A stretch of DNA of 64,000 nt from Lentzea nigeriaca (GCF_016907955.1 NZ_JAFBCX010000007.1:310001-374000); one strand, 5' to 3'. Counted from the stretch's first letter, positions 5,796-14,584 are shown. Made by a program: numbers and translations. Notes: a model not told the origin generated them from the letters alone.

Positions 5796-8381
5796 TCACG
5801 CCGCTCGGCCCACGATCAGCCCGGACTGGTCGTCCAGCACGTCGACCCGGACCGTGTCGCCGTCCCGCACCTCACCGGCCAGCAACTCCTTCGCCAGCTG
5901 GTCGCCGATCGCCGACTGCACCAGTCGCCGCAACGGCCGGGCCCCGTACACGGGGTCGAAACCGTTCAACGCCAACCAGTCACGCGCCGCGGCCGTGACG
6001 TCCAGGGACAACCGCCGCGCCGCCAGCCGGTCGGCCAGCCGGGCGATCTGAATGTCCACAATGGACGTCAGTTCCTCGGTGGCGAGGGCGTGGAACACCA
6101 CGACGTCGTCGAGGCGGTTCAGGAACTCCGGCTTGAAGTGCCGCTGCACCACCGACATCACGGCGTCGCGTCGTTCCATCTCCGACAGCGACGGATTGGC
6201 GATCGCGGTGGATCCCAGGTTCGAGGTCAGCACCAGGATCGTGTTGCGGAAGTCGACGGTCCGGCCCTGGCCGTCGGTCAGGCGACCGTCGTCCAGCACC
6301 TGCAGCAGCACGTCGAACACGTCCGGATGGGCCTTCTCGACCTCGTCCAGCAGCACGACGGAGTACGGGCGGCGGCGGACCGACTCGGTCAGCTGGCCGC
6401 CCTGGTCGTAGCCGACGTAGCCGGGAGGTGCGCCGACCAGGCGGGCCACCGAGTGCTTCTCGGAGTACTCGCTCATGTCGATGCGGATCATCGCCCGCTC
6501 GTCGTCGAACAGGAACGCCGCCAGCGCCTTGGCGAGCTCGGTCTTGCCGACGCCGGTGGGGCCGAGGAACAGGAACGAGCCCGTCGGGCGGTCCGGGTCG
6601 GCGACTCCGGCACGGGTGCGGCGCACGGCGTCCGAGACGACTCGCACGGCCTCGGCCTGGCCGACGACCCGGCGGCCGAGCTCGTCCTCCATCCGCAGCA
6701 GCTTGGCGGTCTCGCCCTCCAGCAGACGGCCGGCCGGAATGCCGGTCCACGCCGAGACGACGTCGGCGACGTCGTCCGGGCCGACCTCCTCCTTGAGCAT
6801 GGCGGCGTCCTGAGTGGACGCTTCGGAGGCCGCCTCCAGTTCCTTCTCCAGCGCGGGAATCCGGCCGTACCGAAGCTCCGCCGCGCGACCGAGGTCGCCG
6901 TCGCGCTCGGCGCGTTCCGACTCGCCGCGCAACGACTCCAGCTGTTCCTTCAACGTGCGAACCCGGTCGATGGAGCCCTTCTCGTTCTGCCAGCGGGCGG
7001 TCAGCGCGGACAGCTCCTCGCGCTTCTCGGCCAGCTCGGCGCGCAGGGCGGAGAGGCGTTCCAGCGACGCCGCGTCGGACTCCTTGGCGAGCGCCATCTC
7101 CTCGATCTCCAACCGCCGCACGGCGCGTTCGACGGTGTCGATCTCGACGGGGCGGGAGTCGATCTCCATGCGCAGCCGGGACGCGGCCTCGTCGACGAGG
7201 TCGATCGCCTTGTCCGGCAGGAAGCGTGCGGTGATGTAGCGGTCGGACAGCGTGGCGGCGGCGACGAGGGCGGCGTCGGTGATGCGCACGCCGTGGTGCA
7301 CCTCGTAGCGCTCCTTCAGGCCGCGCAGGATGCCGACCGTGTCCTCCACCGACGGCTCACCGACCAGCACCTGCTGGAAGCGGCGTTCCAGGGCGGCGTC
7401 CTTCTCGATGTGCTCGCGGTACTCGTCCAGGGTCGTGGCACCGACCATGCGGAGTTCGCCACGGGCCAGCATCGGCTTGATCATGTTGCCGGCGTCCATG
7501 GCCGACTCGCCGGTCGCGCCGGCGCCGACGATCGTGTGCAGCTCGTCGATGAACGTGATGACCTGGCCGGCCGAGTCGGTGATCTCCTTCAGGACGGCCT
7601 TGAGCCGCTCCTCGAACTCACCGCGGTACTTGGCGCCCGCGACCATCGAGCCCAGGTCCAGGGCCACGACCCGCTTGCCGCGCAACGACTCCGGCACATC
7701 GCCGGCCACCACGCGCTGCGCGAGGCCCTCGACGATCGCCGTCTTGCCGACGCCGGGCTCGCCGATCAGCACCGGGTTGTTCTTGGTACGCCGCGACAGC
7801 ACCTGGACGACCCGGCGGATCTCGGCGTCACGGCCGATCACCGGGTCGAGCTCGCCCTTGCGGGCGCGTTCGGTGAGGTCGACGCCGTACTTCTCCAGCG
7901 CCTTGTAGGTGCCCTCCGGGTCGGGCGAGGTGACCCGCGCCGAGCCGCGCACCTTCTCGAACGCGTCCTTCAACGCGTCCGGCGTCGCTCCGTGGCGGCG
8001 CAGCAGGTCGGCGACCTGGCCGCCGTGCTGGGCGAGCCCGACGAGCAGGTGCTCGGTGGACACGTACTCGTCGCCCATCTCGGTGGCGAGCTCCTGCGCC
8101 TTGCCGAGCACCCGCACGGCGTCGCGCGAGAGCTGCGGTGCGGAGACCGTCGAGCCCGAGGCGCTCGGCAACGAGCGGGAGAGCTGCTCCAGTTCCTTGC
8201 GCACCAGGGTCGGGTCGGCACCCACGGCCGACAGCAACGGCGCGGTCAACCCGTCCGTCTGCGCCAGCAGAGCACTGAGCAGGTGCACGGACCCCACGTC
8301 AGGGTTCCCGTTGAGCGTGGCGGCCTGCACCGCAGCGGAAACCGCCTGCTGCGTCTTCGTCGTCGGGTTGAAAGCGTCCAT
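5796..8381 (-). CDS. clpB: ATP-dependent disaggregase ClpB
   Basis: 861 residues, full length for ClpB. The N-terminal Clp-N repeats cover about residues 1-145. AAA module 1 carries Walker A GEPGVGKT at 207-214, Walker B FIDELH at 277 and the pore loop KYRGEFEERL. The coiled-coil middle domain spans about 405-525, which separates ClpB from ClpA/ClpC. AAA module 2 has Walker A GPTGVGKT at 607-614 and the GYVGYDQGG loop. It works with DnaK/DnaJ/GrpE, encoded 9 kb away, to rescue aggregated proteins in the cytoplasm. ATG 8381 has GGAGG upstream. A HAIR palindrome about 60 bp upstream predicts HspR repression and heat induction. Confidence 0.97.
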   Translation of the reverse strand: MDAFNPTTKTQQAVSAAVQAATLNGNPDVGSVHLLSALLAQTDGLTAPLLSAVGADPTLVRKELEQLSRSLPSASGSTVSAPQLSRDAVRVLGKAQELATEMGDEYVSTEHLLVGLAQHGGQVADLLRRHGATPDALKDAFEKVRGSARVTSPDPEGTYKALEKYGVDLTERARKGELDPVIGRDAEIRRVVQVLSRRTKNNPVLIGEPGVGKTAIVEGLAQRVVAGDVPESLRGKRVVALDLGSMVAGAKYRGEFEERLKAVLKEITDSAGQVITFIDELHTIVGAGATGESAMDAGNMIKPMLARGELRMVGATTLDEYREHIEKDAALERRFQQVLVGEPSVEDTVGILRGLKERYEVHHGVRITDAALVAAATLSDRYITARFLPDKAIDLVDEAASRLRMEIDSRPVEIDTVERAVRRLEIEEMALAKESDAASLERLSALRAELAEKREELSALTARWQNEKGSIDRVRTLKEQLESLRGESERAERDGDLGRAAELRYGRIPALEKELEAASEASTQDAAMLKEEVGPDDVADVVSAWTGIPAGRLLEGETAKLLRMEDELGRRVVGQAEAVRVVSDAVRRTRAGVADPDRPTGSFLFLGPTGVGKTELAKALAAFLFDDERAMIRIDMSEYSEKHSVARLVGAPPGYVGYDQGGQLTESVRRRPYSVVLLDEVEKAHPDVFDVLLQVLDDGRLTDGQGRTVDFRNTILVLTSNLGSTAIANPSLSEMERRDAVMSVVQRHFKPEFLNRLDDVVVFHALATEELTSIVDIQIARLADRLAARRLSLDVTAAARDWLALNGFDPVYGARPLRRLVQSAIGDQLAKELLAGEVRDGDTVRVDVLDDQSGLIVGRAA

Positions 8382-8439
8382 TCCTCCACCTCGTGGTCAG
8401 CCTCCAGCATGGACCATCATTCCGCACAACGTCAGAAAA

Positions 8440-8460
8440 GTTGAGTCTGTTCCGCTCAAC
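8440..8460. promoter_or_regulatory. HAIR element (HspR operator) of clpB
   Basis: GTTGAGT-N7-GCTCAAC, matching the HspR-associated inverted repeat CTTGAGT-N7-ACTCAAG. It lies 59 bp upstream of the clpB ATG. HspR is encoded in the window at 15.5-15.9 kb. Confidence 0.88.
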
Positions 8461-8529
8461 TACGAGAACGTGACGGCCGTCGCGGAAAATCCTGCGGCCG
8501 GAGGGGCGCGTTAGGCGAAGATCAGCACC

Positions 8530-8913
8530 ATGACTTCAACCGTCCACAACGTCACCGTCGACGCCAAGAACGCCTACGACCAGGCGTCGTGGTGGAGCCA
8601 GGTGCTCGGCCTGCCGATCCACCCCGACGACAACCCCGGCGACCCGGAGTGCATGGTCAAGCTGCCGAGCGGCATCCAGTACCTCTTCATCGAGGTCCCC
8701 GAGGCCAAGACGGTCAAGAACCGCGTCCACGTCTGCCTGCAGCCGACCGACGTGACCCGCGACGAGGAGGTCGAGCGCCTGCTCGGCATCGGCGCGAAGA
8801 TCTACGAGGATCACCGCAGGCCGGACGGCACCGGCTGGGTCACCATGCACGACCCCGAGGGCAACGAGTTCTGCGTGGAACGCAGCGCAGCCGAACGCGC
8901 CGCGACCTCCTGA
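8530..8913 (+). CDS. VOC family (glyoxalase-like) protein
   Basis: 127 residues. The opening VHNVTVDAKNAYDQASWWSQVLGLP is typical of the glyoxalase-like VOC subgroup, and the two-module layout ends in MHDPEGNEFCVERS, containing the conserved metal-binding Glu region. It is divergent from clpB and may share the intergenic region carrying the HAIR site. Its last 103 bases overlap the 3' end of the MFS gene on the other strand. Function beyond the fold is unknown. Confidence 0.85.
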   Translation: MTSTVHNVTVDAKNAYDQASWWSQVLGLPIHPDDNPGDPECMVKLPSGIQYLFIEVPEAKTVKNRVHVCLQPTDVTRDEEVERLLGIGAKIYEDHRRPDGTGWVTMHDPEGNEFCVERSAAERAATS

Positions 8914-10469
8914 CCATCGTCACTCGAAAGCACCAACAGCTTGTCCACAGCCGGGGTGGACTTGTCCACAATCCGCTGGTCAGTATCCACAGGTGAAGCA
9001 AGCTCAGTGGCGACCGTCTGTGCACTAGAAGCCGTTGGAGTGACATCCACCGAGTCGCGCAGCGGCTGTTCCTTGATCAGCAGGACCGCGATCACCGTGA
9101 AGACCGCGAGACCCGCGGCGATGAGGAACAACTCACCCATCGCATCGCCGTAGGAGTCCCGCACGACTGGGGAGAGGGAGCCGCGGTCGAGTGTCTTGGT
9201 GCTCACCTGGGCGGCGAGAACCGCGCCCAGCACCGAGACGCCGGCTGTCCCTCCCAGCGACCGCAGGAACGTGGCGGTGGAGCTGGCCGCGCCCAGGTCA
9301 GCCATGCCCACGCCGTTCTGCACGGCCAGCACCAGGTTCTGCATGGTCAGCCCCACGCCGACGCCGACGAGCAGCAGGTACGCGCCCATCAGGACGAGGT
9401 TCGTGGTGTGGTCGATCGTGCCGAGCAACGCCAGCCCGATGACCAGCGAGAACGCACCCCAGACCAGGTAGCCCTTCCACTTGCCGCTCCTGGCGATGAG
9501 CTGCCCGCTGACCGTGGAGGAGATGCTCAGCCCCAGCACCAACGGCACCGTGAGCAGCCCTGCCTTCGTGGGCGAGAACCCGCGCGCGATCTGGAAGTAC
9601 TGCCCCATGAACACCGACGCGCCGAACATCGCCGTACCGACCGCGATGCCGCCGAGCATCGCCAGCACCACCGTCCGGTTCCGGAACAGGTGCAGCGGGA
9701 TGACCGGCGCACTCGCCCTGCGCTCGACGAAGTAGGCCGTGACCAGCGCGAGAAGGGCACCGCCGACGAACAGCGCGCTCTGCTTGCTGATCCAGGCGAA
9801 GTCCTTGCCGGCGAAGGACACCCACATCAACACCAGGCTCACCCCACCGGTGATGAGCGTGGCGCCCAAGTAGTCGATCTTCACGTGCCGCTTCTTCGTG
9901 GGCAGGTGCAGCGTCTTGTGCAGTACGGCGAGCGCCACGAGCGCCAGCGGCACGCAGACGAAGAAGCACCAGCGCCAGCCGGGCCAGTCGACCAGGAACC
10001 CGCCGACGAGCGGCCCTCCGACCGTGCCCGCGGAGATCACCATGCCGGTGTAGCCGCTGTAGCGGCCGCGTTCGCGCGGGCTGAGCAACGCGCCGACCAC
10101 GACCTGGCCGAGCGCCTGCACACCGCCCATGCCCAGGCCCTGGACGACCCGGAACGCGATGAGCTGCTCCATGTTCTGGCTCAGGCCCGACAGGACCGAA
10201 CCGACGACGAACAGCACGATGCTCGTCTGCAGCAGCATCTTCTTGTCGAAGAGGTCGGAGAGCTTGCCCCACAGCGGCGTGCTGGCCGTGGACGCGAGCA
10301 GCATCGACGTGATGACCCACGTGTACTGGGTCTGGGTGCCCTTGAGCTCGGCCAGGATCGTCGGGAGGGCGTTCGAGACGATGGTGGAGCTGAGGATCGC
10401 GACCAGCAGAGCCACCCAGATGCCGGACAGCGCTTCGAGGATCTCCCGATGCGACGAGGGCCGGTTCAA
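8811..10469 (-). CDS. MFS drug exporter, 14-TM DHA2 type
   Basis: About 552 residues. The TTG start at 10469 follows GGAGGT at a suitable distance; an earlier TTG at 10502 is possible. Fourteen hydrophobic segments, the motif-A-like loop GKLSDLFDKK after TM2, RVVQGLGMGGVQALGQ, and motif C (GTVGGPLVGGFLVDWPGWRWCFF) identify a DHA2/EmrB-type proton antiporter. The C-terminal 90 residues are hydrophilic and end inside the convergent VOC gene, so the tail may be a read-through extension. Palindromes upstream suggest control by an unlinked regulator; no MarR or TetR gene is adjacent. Confidence 0.88.
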   Translation of the reverse strand: MNRPSSHREILEALSGIWVALLVAILSSTIVSNALPTILAELKGTQTQYTWVITSMLLASTASTPLWGKLSDLFDKKMLLQTSIVLFVVGSVLSGLSQNMEQLIAFRVVQGLGMGGVQALGQVVVGALLSPRERGRYSGYTGMVISAGTVGGPLVGGFLVDWPGWRWCFFVCVPLALVALAVLHKTLHLPTKKRHVKIDYLGATLITGGVSLVLMWVSFAGKDFAWISKQSALFVGGALLALVTAYFVERRASAPVIPLHLFRNRTVVLAMLGGIAVGTAMFGASVFMGQYFQIARGFSPTKAGLLTVPLVLGLSISSTVSGQLIARSGKWKGYLVWGAFSLVIGLALLGTIDHTTNLVLMGAYLLLVGVGVGLTMQNLVLAVQNGVGMADLGAASSTATFLRSLGGTAGVSVLGAVLAAQVSTKTLDRGSLSPVVRDSYGDAMGELFLIAAGLAVFTVIAVLLIKEQPLRDSVDVTPTASSAQTVATELASPVDTDQRIVDKSTPAVDKLLVLSSDDGQEVAARSAALRSTQNSLPSGSCMVTQPVPSGLR

Positions 10470-10500
10470 GCACACCTCCGGTAGTTGGTTGATGTCATAC

Positions 10501-10537
10501 AACTATATACGGAGATAGTTAGCTAGGCCAACTAGTT
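10501..10537. promoter_or_regulatory. Paired palindromes upstream of MFS exporter
   Basis: AACTAT-N8-ATAGTT at 10501-10520 is followed by the self-complementary AACTAGTT at 10530-10537. Both lie just before the exporter start and are AT-rich in GC-rich surroundings, as expected of promoter/operator sequence. A related palindrome, CAACTAGTTG, occurs at 11301-11310. Confidence 0.45.
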
Positions 10538-10565
10538 CGGGTGGTTGATCGGTCACGCACGACAA

Positions 10566-10595
10566 GGGCCGCCAGGCACCTTCGCCTGGCGGCCC
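10566..10595 (-). terminator. Terminator of the FMN-oxidase gene
   Basis: Perfect 12-bp GC-rich stem (GGGCCGCCAGGC / GCCTGGCGGCCC) with a 6-base loop, 20 bp beyond the stop of the pyridoxamine-oxidase-like gene. Confidence 0.75.
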
Positions 10596-10615
10596 TGCTC
10601 ACGCGACCTCGCGGG

Positions 10616-11230
10616 TCAGTCGGCGGCCTTGCCCGCCTTCACGCCGAAGTAGTCGCCACCCTTGCGCTTCACGTCGTCGGTACCCCAGTCGCGCACCCGG
10701 TCGACCGGGATCATCCGCGGGATGTGCTTGCGGCAGTGGATGTAGGCCTCCTGCACCTCGACCACCACCCACCGCTCCACCTTCTTGTCCTCGGTGGGGA
10801 TGTCGTCCCGCGGCACGATCCGGGCGCGGCCGTTGACGTGCAGCCCGATCAGGTCGTCGGTGAAGTCCACCATCAGCATCCCGACGTGCGGGTTCTCCAT
10901 GATGTTGCCCAGGGACGCCATCACGCCGTTGCCGCGGTACTCGGGGTACGCGACGGTCCGGGAGTCGATCACCTGGATGAACCCCGCCGGCCCGGCCCGC
11001 AGGGTCGAGTCGCACTCCCCGTCGGCATCAGCGGTCGAGATGAAGGCCATCTCCATCCGGCCGACGAACTCGGCCATCGCGGGGTTGAGGTGGTCCAGGA
11101 CCTGGTCCGAGTAGAAGCGTGTGGCGCGATCCTGGGTCTCCAGGGCACATTGGAGGAAGTGCTCACCGCGTGAGCCAGGTAGGTCAACACGGTCGGGTGA
11201 GGTGGTTTCAGTCAGCTCAGGCAGGGACAC
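10616..11230 (-). CDS. Pyridoxamine 5'-phosphate oxidase-like FMN protein
   Basis: About 204 residues from GTG 11230 (VSLPELTETTSP); the frame stays open to a GTG at 11287, and no start has a convincing ribosome site. The split-barrel flavin fold is suggested by MEMAFISTADADGECDSTLRAG, then GNIMENPHVGMLMVDF, GLHVNGRARIV and a C-terminal VQEAYIHCRKHIPRM. This is the PPOX subgroup that binds FMN or F420 and handles small oxidants or reductants rather than vitamin B6. It is divergent from the flavohemoglobin gene, so a shared redox or nitrosative-stress role is plausible but not shown. Confidence 0.8.
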   Translation of the reverse strand: MSLPELTETTSPDRVDLPGSRGEHFLQCALETQDRATRFYSDQVLDHLNPAMAEFVGRMEMAFISTADADGECDSTLRAGPAGFIQVIDSRTVAYPEYRGNGVMASLGNIMENPHVGMLMVDFTDDLIGLHVNGRARIVPRDDIPTEDKKVERWVVVEVQEAYIHCRKHIPRMIPVDRVRDWGTDDVKRKGGDYFGVKAGKAAD

Positions 11231-11300
11231 GTGCCACACCGTTGCACGCAAGCGAGCAAGTCGGTACAGATGCCCCCGCAGGTTCACACTGTTGTGCTAA

Positions 11301-11310
11301 CAACTAGTTG
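11301..11310. promoter_or_regulatory. Palindrome in FMN-oxidase/flavohemoglobin intergenic region
   Basis: CAACTAGTTG, a perfect 10-bp palindrome between two divergent genes. It shares its core with the site at 10530-10537 before the MFS gene. Confidence 0.35.
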
Positions 11311-11461
11311 CGTAGGGTAATCAGACTTCGCTCGAAGGTGGCATCAAGGAACCAAACCCTCCGATCAGGGGTTACTGTCCACTCTGTCGGGGGACGGATG
11401 CTTGACGAGGACTACCGCGCCTTGCTGGCGCCAATGAGAACGTGGAGACTGCGCGCGGACC

Positions 11462-12637
11462 ATGACTGCGAACGCTGTGCTGAGCCCCATCCCTACCCCG
11501 CCCCACCGAGAACCTCCGCCTGGTGTCACCGCGATGGTGCGGATGATCCGGGAGAGTTTCGCGGTGGTGGAGCCGCATGCCGAAGAAGTGGCGAAGTTCT
11601 TCTACGGCATGCTCTTCTCGCTCTCGCCTGCCACACGCGAGATGTTCCCCGCGAACATGGAGGTGCAGCGAAGCCGCCTGCTGCGCGCTCTCGTGCACGT
11701 GGTGCAGATGGTCGACCGGCCGGACGACCTCATCCCCTTCCTGCGTCAGCTGGGCCGTGACCACCGCAAGTTCGGTGTCATCAACGTCCACTACGAGGCC
11801 GTCGGCACCGCCCTGCTGTCCGCCGTGAAGAAGTTCGCGGGCGCCGCCTGGACGCCGAAGGTCGAGATGGCGTGGGCAGAGGCCTACACGTTGATGGCGC
11901 GGGCCATGCAGGAAGCCGCCGACGCCGACAACGGGCCCGCCTACTGGCACGCCACCGTGCTGGAGCACCAGCGCGTCTCGTGGGACCTGGCCGTCGTCCG
12001 GCTGCAGCCCGACCACCCGGTCAACTACCGCGCGGGTCAGTACGTCAGCGTGGAGACGCCGCAGCGCAAGCGCCTGTGGCGGTACTACTCGCCGGCGAAC
12101 GCACCGCGCGAGGACGGCGTCATCGAGTTCCACATCCGGTCCGTCGACGGCGGCTGGGTGTCACGCTCGGTGGTCGGCCACACGCAGGCCGGTGACACGT
12201 GGCGGATCGGACCGCCGATGGGACGTCTGCAGGTCGACCGCACGGCCGGGTCGGACGTCCTGATGGTCGCCGGCGGCACGGGCGTGGCGCCGATGCACGC
12301 GATCATCGACGAGATGTCGCAGTGGGGCGACAACCCCCGCGTGCACCTGTTCTACGGCGGCCGCACCCGCGAGGACCTCTACGACCTCGACAACCTGCAG
12401 CGCATCGCGACCACGAACCCGTGGCTCACGGTCGTGCCGGTGCTCGAGTCGGACCCCGGTGTCCGCGGCGTCGAGCAGGGCACCCTGGCCGACGTGGTCA
12501 CCCGCTACGGAGCGTGGGAGGACCGCGACGTCCTGGTCTGCGGCAGCCCGGCCATGATCCGCTCGACCGTGTCCCGCATGCTGGTCGCCGGAACGCCTCT
12601 GGACCGGATCAAGTACGACCCGTTCACGCTGGACTAG
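11462..12637 (+). CDS. Flavohemoglobin-like globin/FAD/NAD reductase
   Basis: 391 residues. The globin domain occupies about 22-150, with His101 in DHRKFGV as the proximal haem ligand. A ferredoxin-reductase module follows: RYYSPAN at 207-213 for FAD, and GGTGVAP at 271-277 plus CGSPAMI for NAD(P)H. This is the Hmp-type architecture of nitric oxide dioxygenases (NO to nitrate), although some actinobacterial members are type II flavohemoglobins with other roles such as D-lactate oxidation. It lies in the cytoplasm. Its stop codon is followed within two bases by the ZTP riboswitch of glyA. Confidence 0.9.
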   Translation: MTANAVLSPIPTPPHREPPPGVTAMVRMIRESFAVVEPHAEEVAKFFYGMLFSLSPATREMFPANMEVQRSRLLRALVHVVQMVDRPDDLIPFLRQLGRDHRKFGVINVHYEAVGTALLSAVKKFAGAAWTPKVEMAWAEAYTLMARAMQEAADADNGPAYWHATVLEHQRVSWDLAVVRLQPDHPVNYRAGQYVSVETPQRKRLWRYYSPANAPREDGVIEFHIRSVDGGWVSRSVVGHTQAGDTWRIGPPMGRLQVDRTAGSDVLMVAGGTGVAPMHAIIDEMSQWGDNPRVHLFYGGRTREDLYDLDNLQRIATTNPWLTVVPVLESDPGVRGVEQGTLADVVTRYGAWEDRDVLVCGSPAMIRSTVSRMLVAGTPLDRIKYDPFTLD

Positions 12638-12638
12638 A

Positions 12639-12728
12639 CTCGGCACGTCGAAGCGACTGGCGTGCCGAGGGTGGAACTGACCACCGGGAAGCGACGGCCG
12701 AGCGCACCGAACGCCTGGGTGCCCGGCA
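12639..12728 (+). ncRNA. ZTP (pfl) riboswitch in front of glyA
   Basis: The segment shows the conserved blocks of the pfl motif in order. A 9-bp P1 stem (CTCGGCACG at 12639-12647 with CGTGCCGAG at 12661-12669) encloses GCGACTGG. Next comes a small hairpin GGTGG...CCACC followed by GGGAAGCGAC, and then CGCCTGGGTGC, which forms the pseudoknot side. pfl RNAs sense ZTP/ZMP and activate one-carbon and purine genes when 10-formyl-THF is short. The gene immediately downstream is glyA, a classic target. The GGAGA ribosome site begins at 12730, so control may act on translation. Confidence 0.88.
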
Positions 12729-12740
12729 TGGAGATGCGCC

Positions 12741-13958
12741 GTGCTCTCACATGTCGACCCGGAAATCGCCGCCCTGATCCAGGCCGAGGCCACGCGGCAG
12801 TCCCGCAAGCTGCGGATGATCGCGTCCGAGAACGCCGTCTCAGCGGCCGTGCTTGAGGCAACAGGCTCGGTGCTGACGAACAAGTACTCCGAGGGCTACC
12901 CCGGCAAGCGGTACTACGAGGGCCAGCAGATCATCGACCAGGTCGAGCAGCTGGCGATCGACCGGGCGAAATCGCTGTTCGGCGTCGACCACGCCAACGT
13001 GCAGCCGCTGTCCGGCGCCCCGGCCAACCTGGCCGTGTACCTCGCGTTCCTGCAGCCGGGCGACACCGTGATGGGCATGTCCCTCCCCATGGGCGGCCAT
13101 CTCACCCACGGCTGGAGCGTGTCCGCGACCGGCAAGTGGTTCCGCGCGGTGCAGTACGACGTCCGCAAGGACACCGGTGTGGTGGACCTGGACGAGGTCC
13201 GCGACCTGGCCCTCGCCGAACGCCCGAAGGTCATCTTCTGCGGCGGCACCGCGATCCCACGCACGATCGACTTCCCGGCCTTCGCCGCCATCGCGCGGGA
13301 GATCGACGCGATCCTGGTCGCCGACATCGCGCACATCGCAGGTCTGGTTGCCGGCGGCGCCCACCCGTCCCCGGTCGGCCACGCCCAGGTGATCACCACG
13401 ACCACGCACAAGACGTTGCGCGGACCCCGCGGCGCCATGATCCTGTGCGACGCCGGACACGCGAAGGCGATCGATCGGGCAGTGTTCCCCGGTCTGCAGG
13501 GCGGCCCGCACGACCACACGACCGCCGCCATCGCCGTGGCGCTGCACGAAGCCGCTCAGCCGGAGTTCCGCGAGTACGCGCACACGGTTGTCGCAAACGC
13601 TCGCGCGCTGGCGGACGCGTTGCTGGAGCGCGGCTTCGACCTGGTCTCCGGCGGCACGGACAACCACCTGATCCTGATCGACCTGACGTCGAAGGCGATC
13701 GCCGGCAAGCCGGCGGCGCAGGCCCTGGACCGTGCCGGCATCGAGCTGAACTACAACGCGGTGCCGTTCGACCCGCGCAAGCCCTTCGACCCGTCGGGCA
13801 TCCGGCTCGGGACGGCCGGGATCACCACGCGCGGCCTGAAGCCGGAGCAGATGCCGTTGATCGCGGACTGGATCGACCGGGTGATCGCCGCCCACGACAA
13901 CGACCAGGCGCTGGACCGCATCGCCACCGAGGTCGAGGACCTACTCGGCACCCTCTAG
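12741..13958 (+). CDS. glyA: Serine hydroxymethyltransferase
   Basis: 405 residues. It is a PLP enzyme converting serine and tetrahydrofolate to glycine and 5,10-methylene-THF. The active-site lysine is in TTTTHKTLRGPRG (Lys224). Early motifs RMIASENAVS, TNKYSEGYPGKRYYEG and LSGAPANLAVY match the family; the FCGGTAIPRTIDFPAF segment is divergent from housekeeping copies, so this may be a second SHMT. Start GTG 12741 follows GGAGA and gives the usual VDPEIAALI opening. Expression is predicted to be under the ZTP riboswitch just upstream. The 3' end overlaps the convergent TetR gene by 18 bp. Confidence 0.95.
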   Translation: MLSHVDPEIAALIQAEATRQSRKLRMIASENAVSAAVLEATGSVLTNKYSEGYPGKRYYEGQQIIDQVEQLAIDRAKSLFGVDHANVQPLSGAPANLAVYLAFLQPGDTVMGMSLPMGGHLTHGWSVSATGKWFRAVQYDVRKDTGVVDLDEVRDLALAERPKVIFCGGTAIPRTIDFPAFAAIAREIDAILVADIAHIAGLVAGGAHPSPVGHAQVITTTTHKTLRGPRGAMILCDAGHAKAIDRAVFPGLQGGPHDHTTAAIAVALHEAAQPEFREYAHTVVANARALADALLERGFDLVSGGTDNHLILIDLTSKAIAGKPAAQALDRAGIELNYNAVPFDPRKPFDPSGIRLGTAGITTRGLKPEQMPLIADWIDRVIAAHDNDQALDRIATEVEDLLGTL

Positions 13959-14516
13959 CGAGGCGGCCGCGATCCGAACCTCTTCGAGCGCCCGGCGGGC
14001 GACATCAGCGAAGTCCCCGCCGGCCTCGAGCCACCGGGCATAACCGCGCCGCAGGGCCAGAATTCCCAGTTCGGCGGCAACGTCCGCATCGAGCTCCGGC
14101 ACACCTCGCCGGCGCAGCGCGTCCCTGATCGTGCGGCCGAACCCGGCCATCTTCAACGCGTCCCGCTCGCGCAGCTCGTCGTTGCTCTCGATCACCGCCA
14201 GCCGCCGCGGTCCGTTCGCCCAGCGGTCCTGCGTGAACGTGACCGCCATCGCCACCAGCGCCCCCTCGACCGCCGCCAGCGCTCCGGCGGACTCGGGCGT
14301 GCCCGCGATCCCCGCGACGATGAGCCCGACCAGCTCGTCCTGACCGCCGAACAGCACCTCGCGCTTGTCCTTGAAGTGCCGGAAGTACGTGCTCTTCGTG
14401 AGCCCGGCGCGCTCGGCGATCTGCGCGACCGAGGTGTTCTCGTACCCCTGCTCGCCGAACAGGTCGAGTGCGGCGCGCACCAACCGCTCCCGTGCGTCCG
14501 GCTCCCATCGACCCAT
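13941..14516 (-). CDS. TetR regulator of adjacent epimerase gene
   Basis: 191 residues. The N-terminal helix-turn-helix (ARERLVRAALDLFGEQGYENTSVAQIAERAGLTKSTYFRHF, in parts) is a canonical TetR domain; the C-terminal half is an all-helical ligand pocket without recognisable specificity. It is transcribed away from the epimerase-like gene, and two matching palindromes sit between their starts, the standard layout for a local repressor controlling itself and its neighbour. Its stop overlaps glyA by 18 bp. Confidence 0.92.
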   Translation of the reverse strand: MGRWEPDARERLVRAALDLFGEQGYENTSVAQIAERAGLTKSTYFRHFKDKREVLFGGQDELVGLIVAGIAGTPESAGALAAVEGALVAMAVTFTQDRWANGPRRLAVIESNDELRERDALKMAGFGRTIRDALRRRGVPELDADVAAELGILALRRGYARWLEAGGDFADVARRALEEVRIAAASLEGAE

Positions 14517-14530
14517 TCGGTCATCTTAGG

Positions 14531-14551
14531 TGATGGGACTTGGTCCCATCA
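14531..14551. promoter_or_regulatory. TetR operator O1
   Basis: Perfect palindrome TGATGGGAC-TTG-GTCCCATCA in the divergent TetR/epimerase intergenic region, 15 bp from the TetR start codon. Confidence 0.8.
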
Positions 14552-14563
14552 CTCTGCTACGGT

Positions 14564-14584
14564 TGATGAGACCAAGTCCCATCA
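14564..14584. promoter_or_regulatory. TetR operator O2
   Basis: TGATGAGAC-CAA-GTCCCATCA, the same 9-bp arms as O1 with one mismatch. Its centre is 33 bp from that of O1, about three helical turns, and it lies 16 bp before the epimerase ATG. Confidence 0.8.

Noticed and set aside
5529..8444. 971-residue plus-strand open frame opposite clpB
   Set aside because: It is the antisense shadow of clpB: Arg/His/Gln/Val-rich composition, no motif, no ribosome site, while the opposite strand is full-length ClpB.
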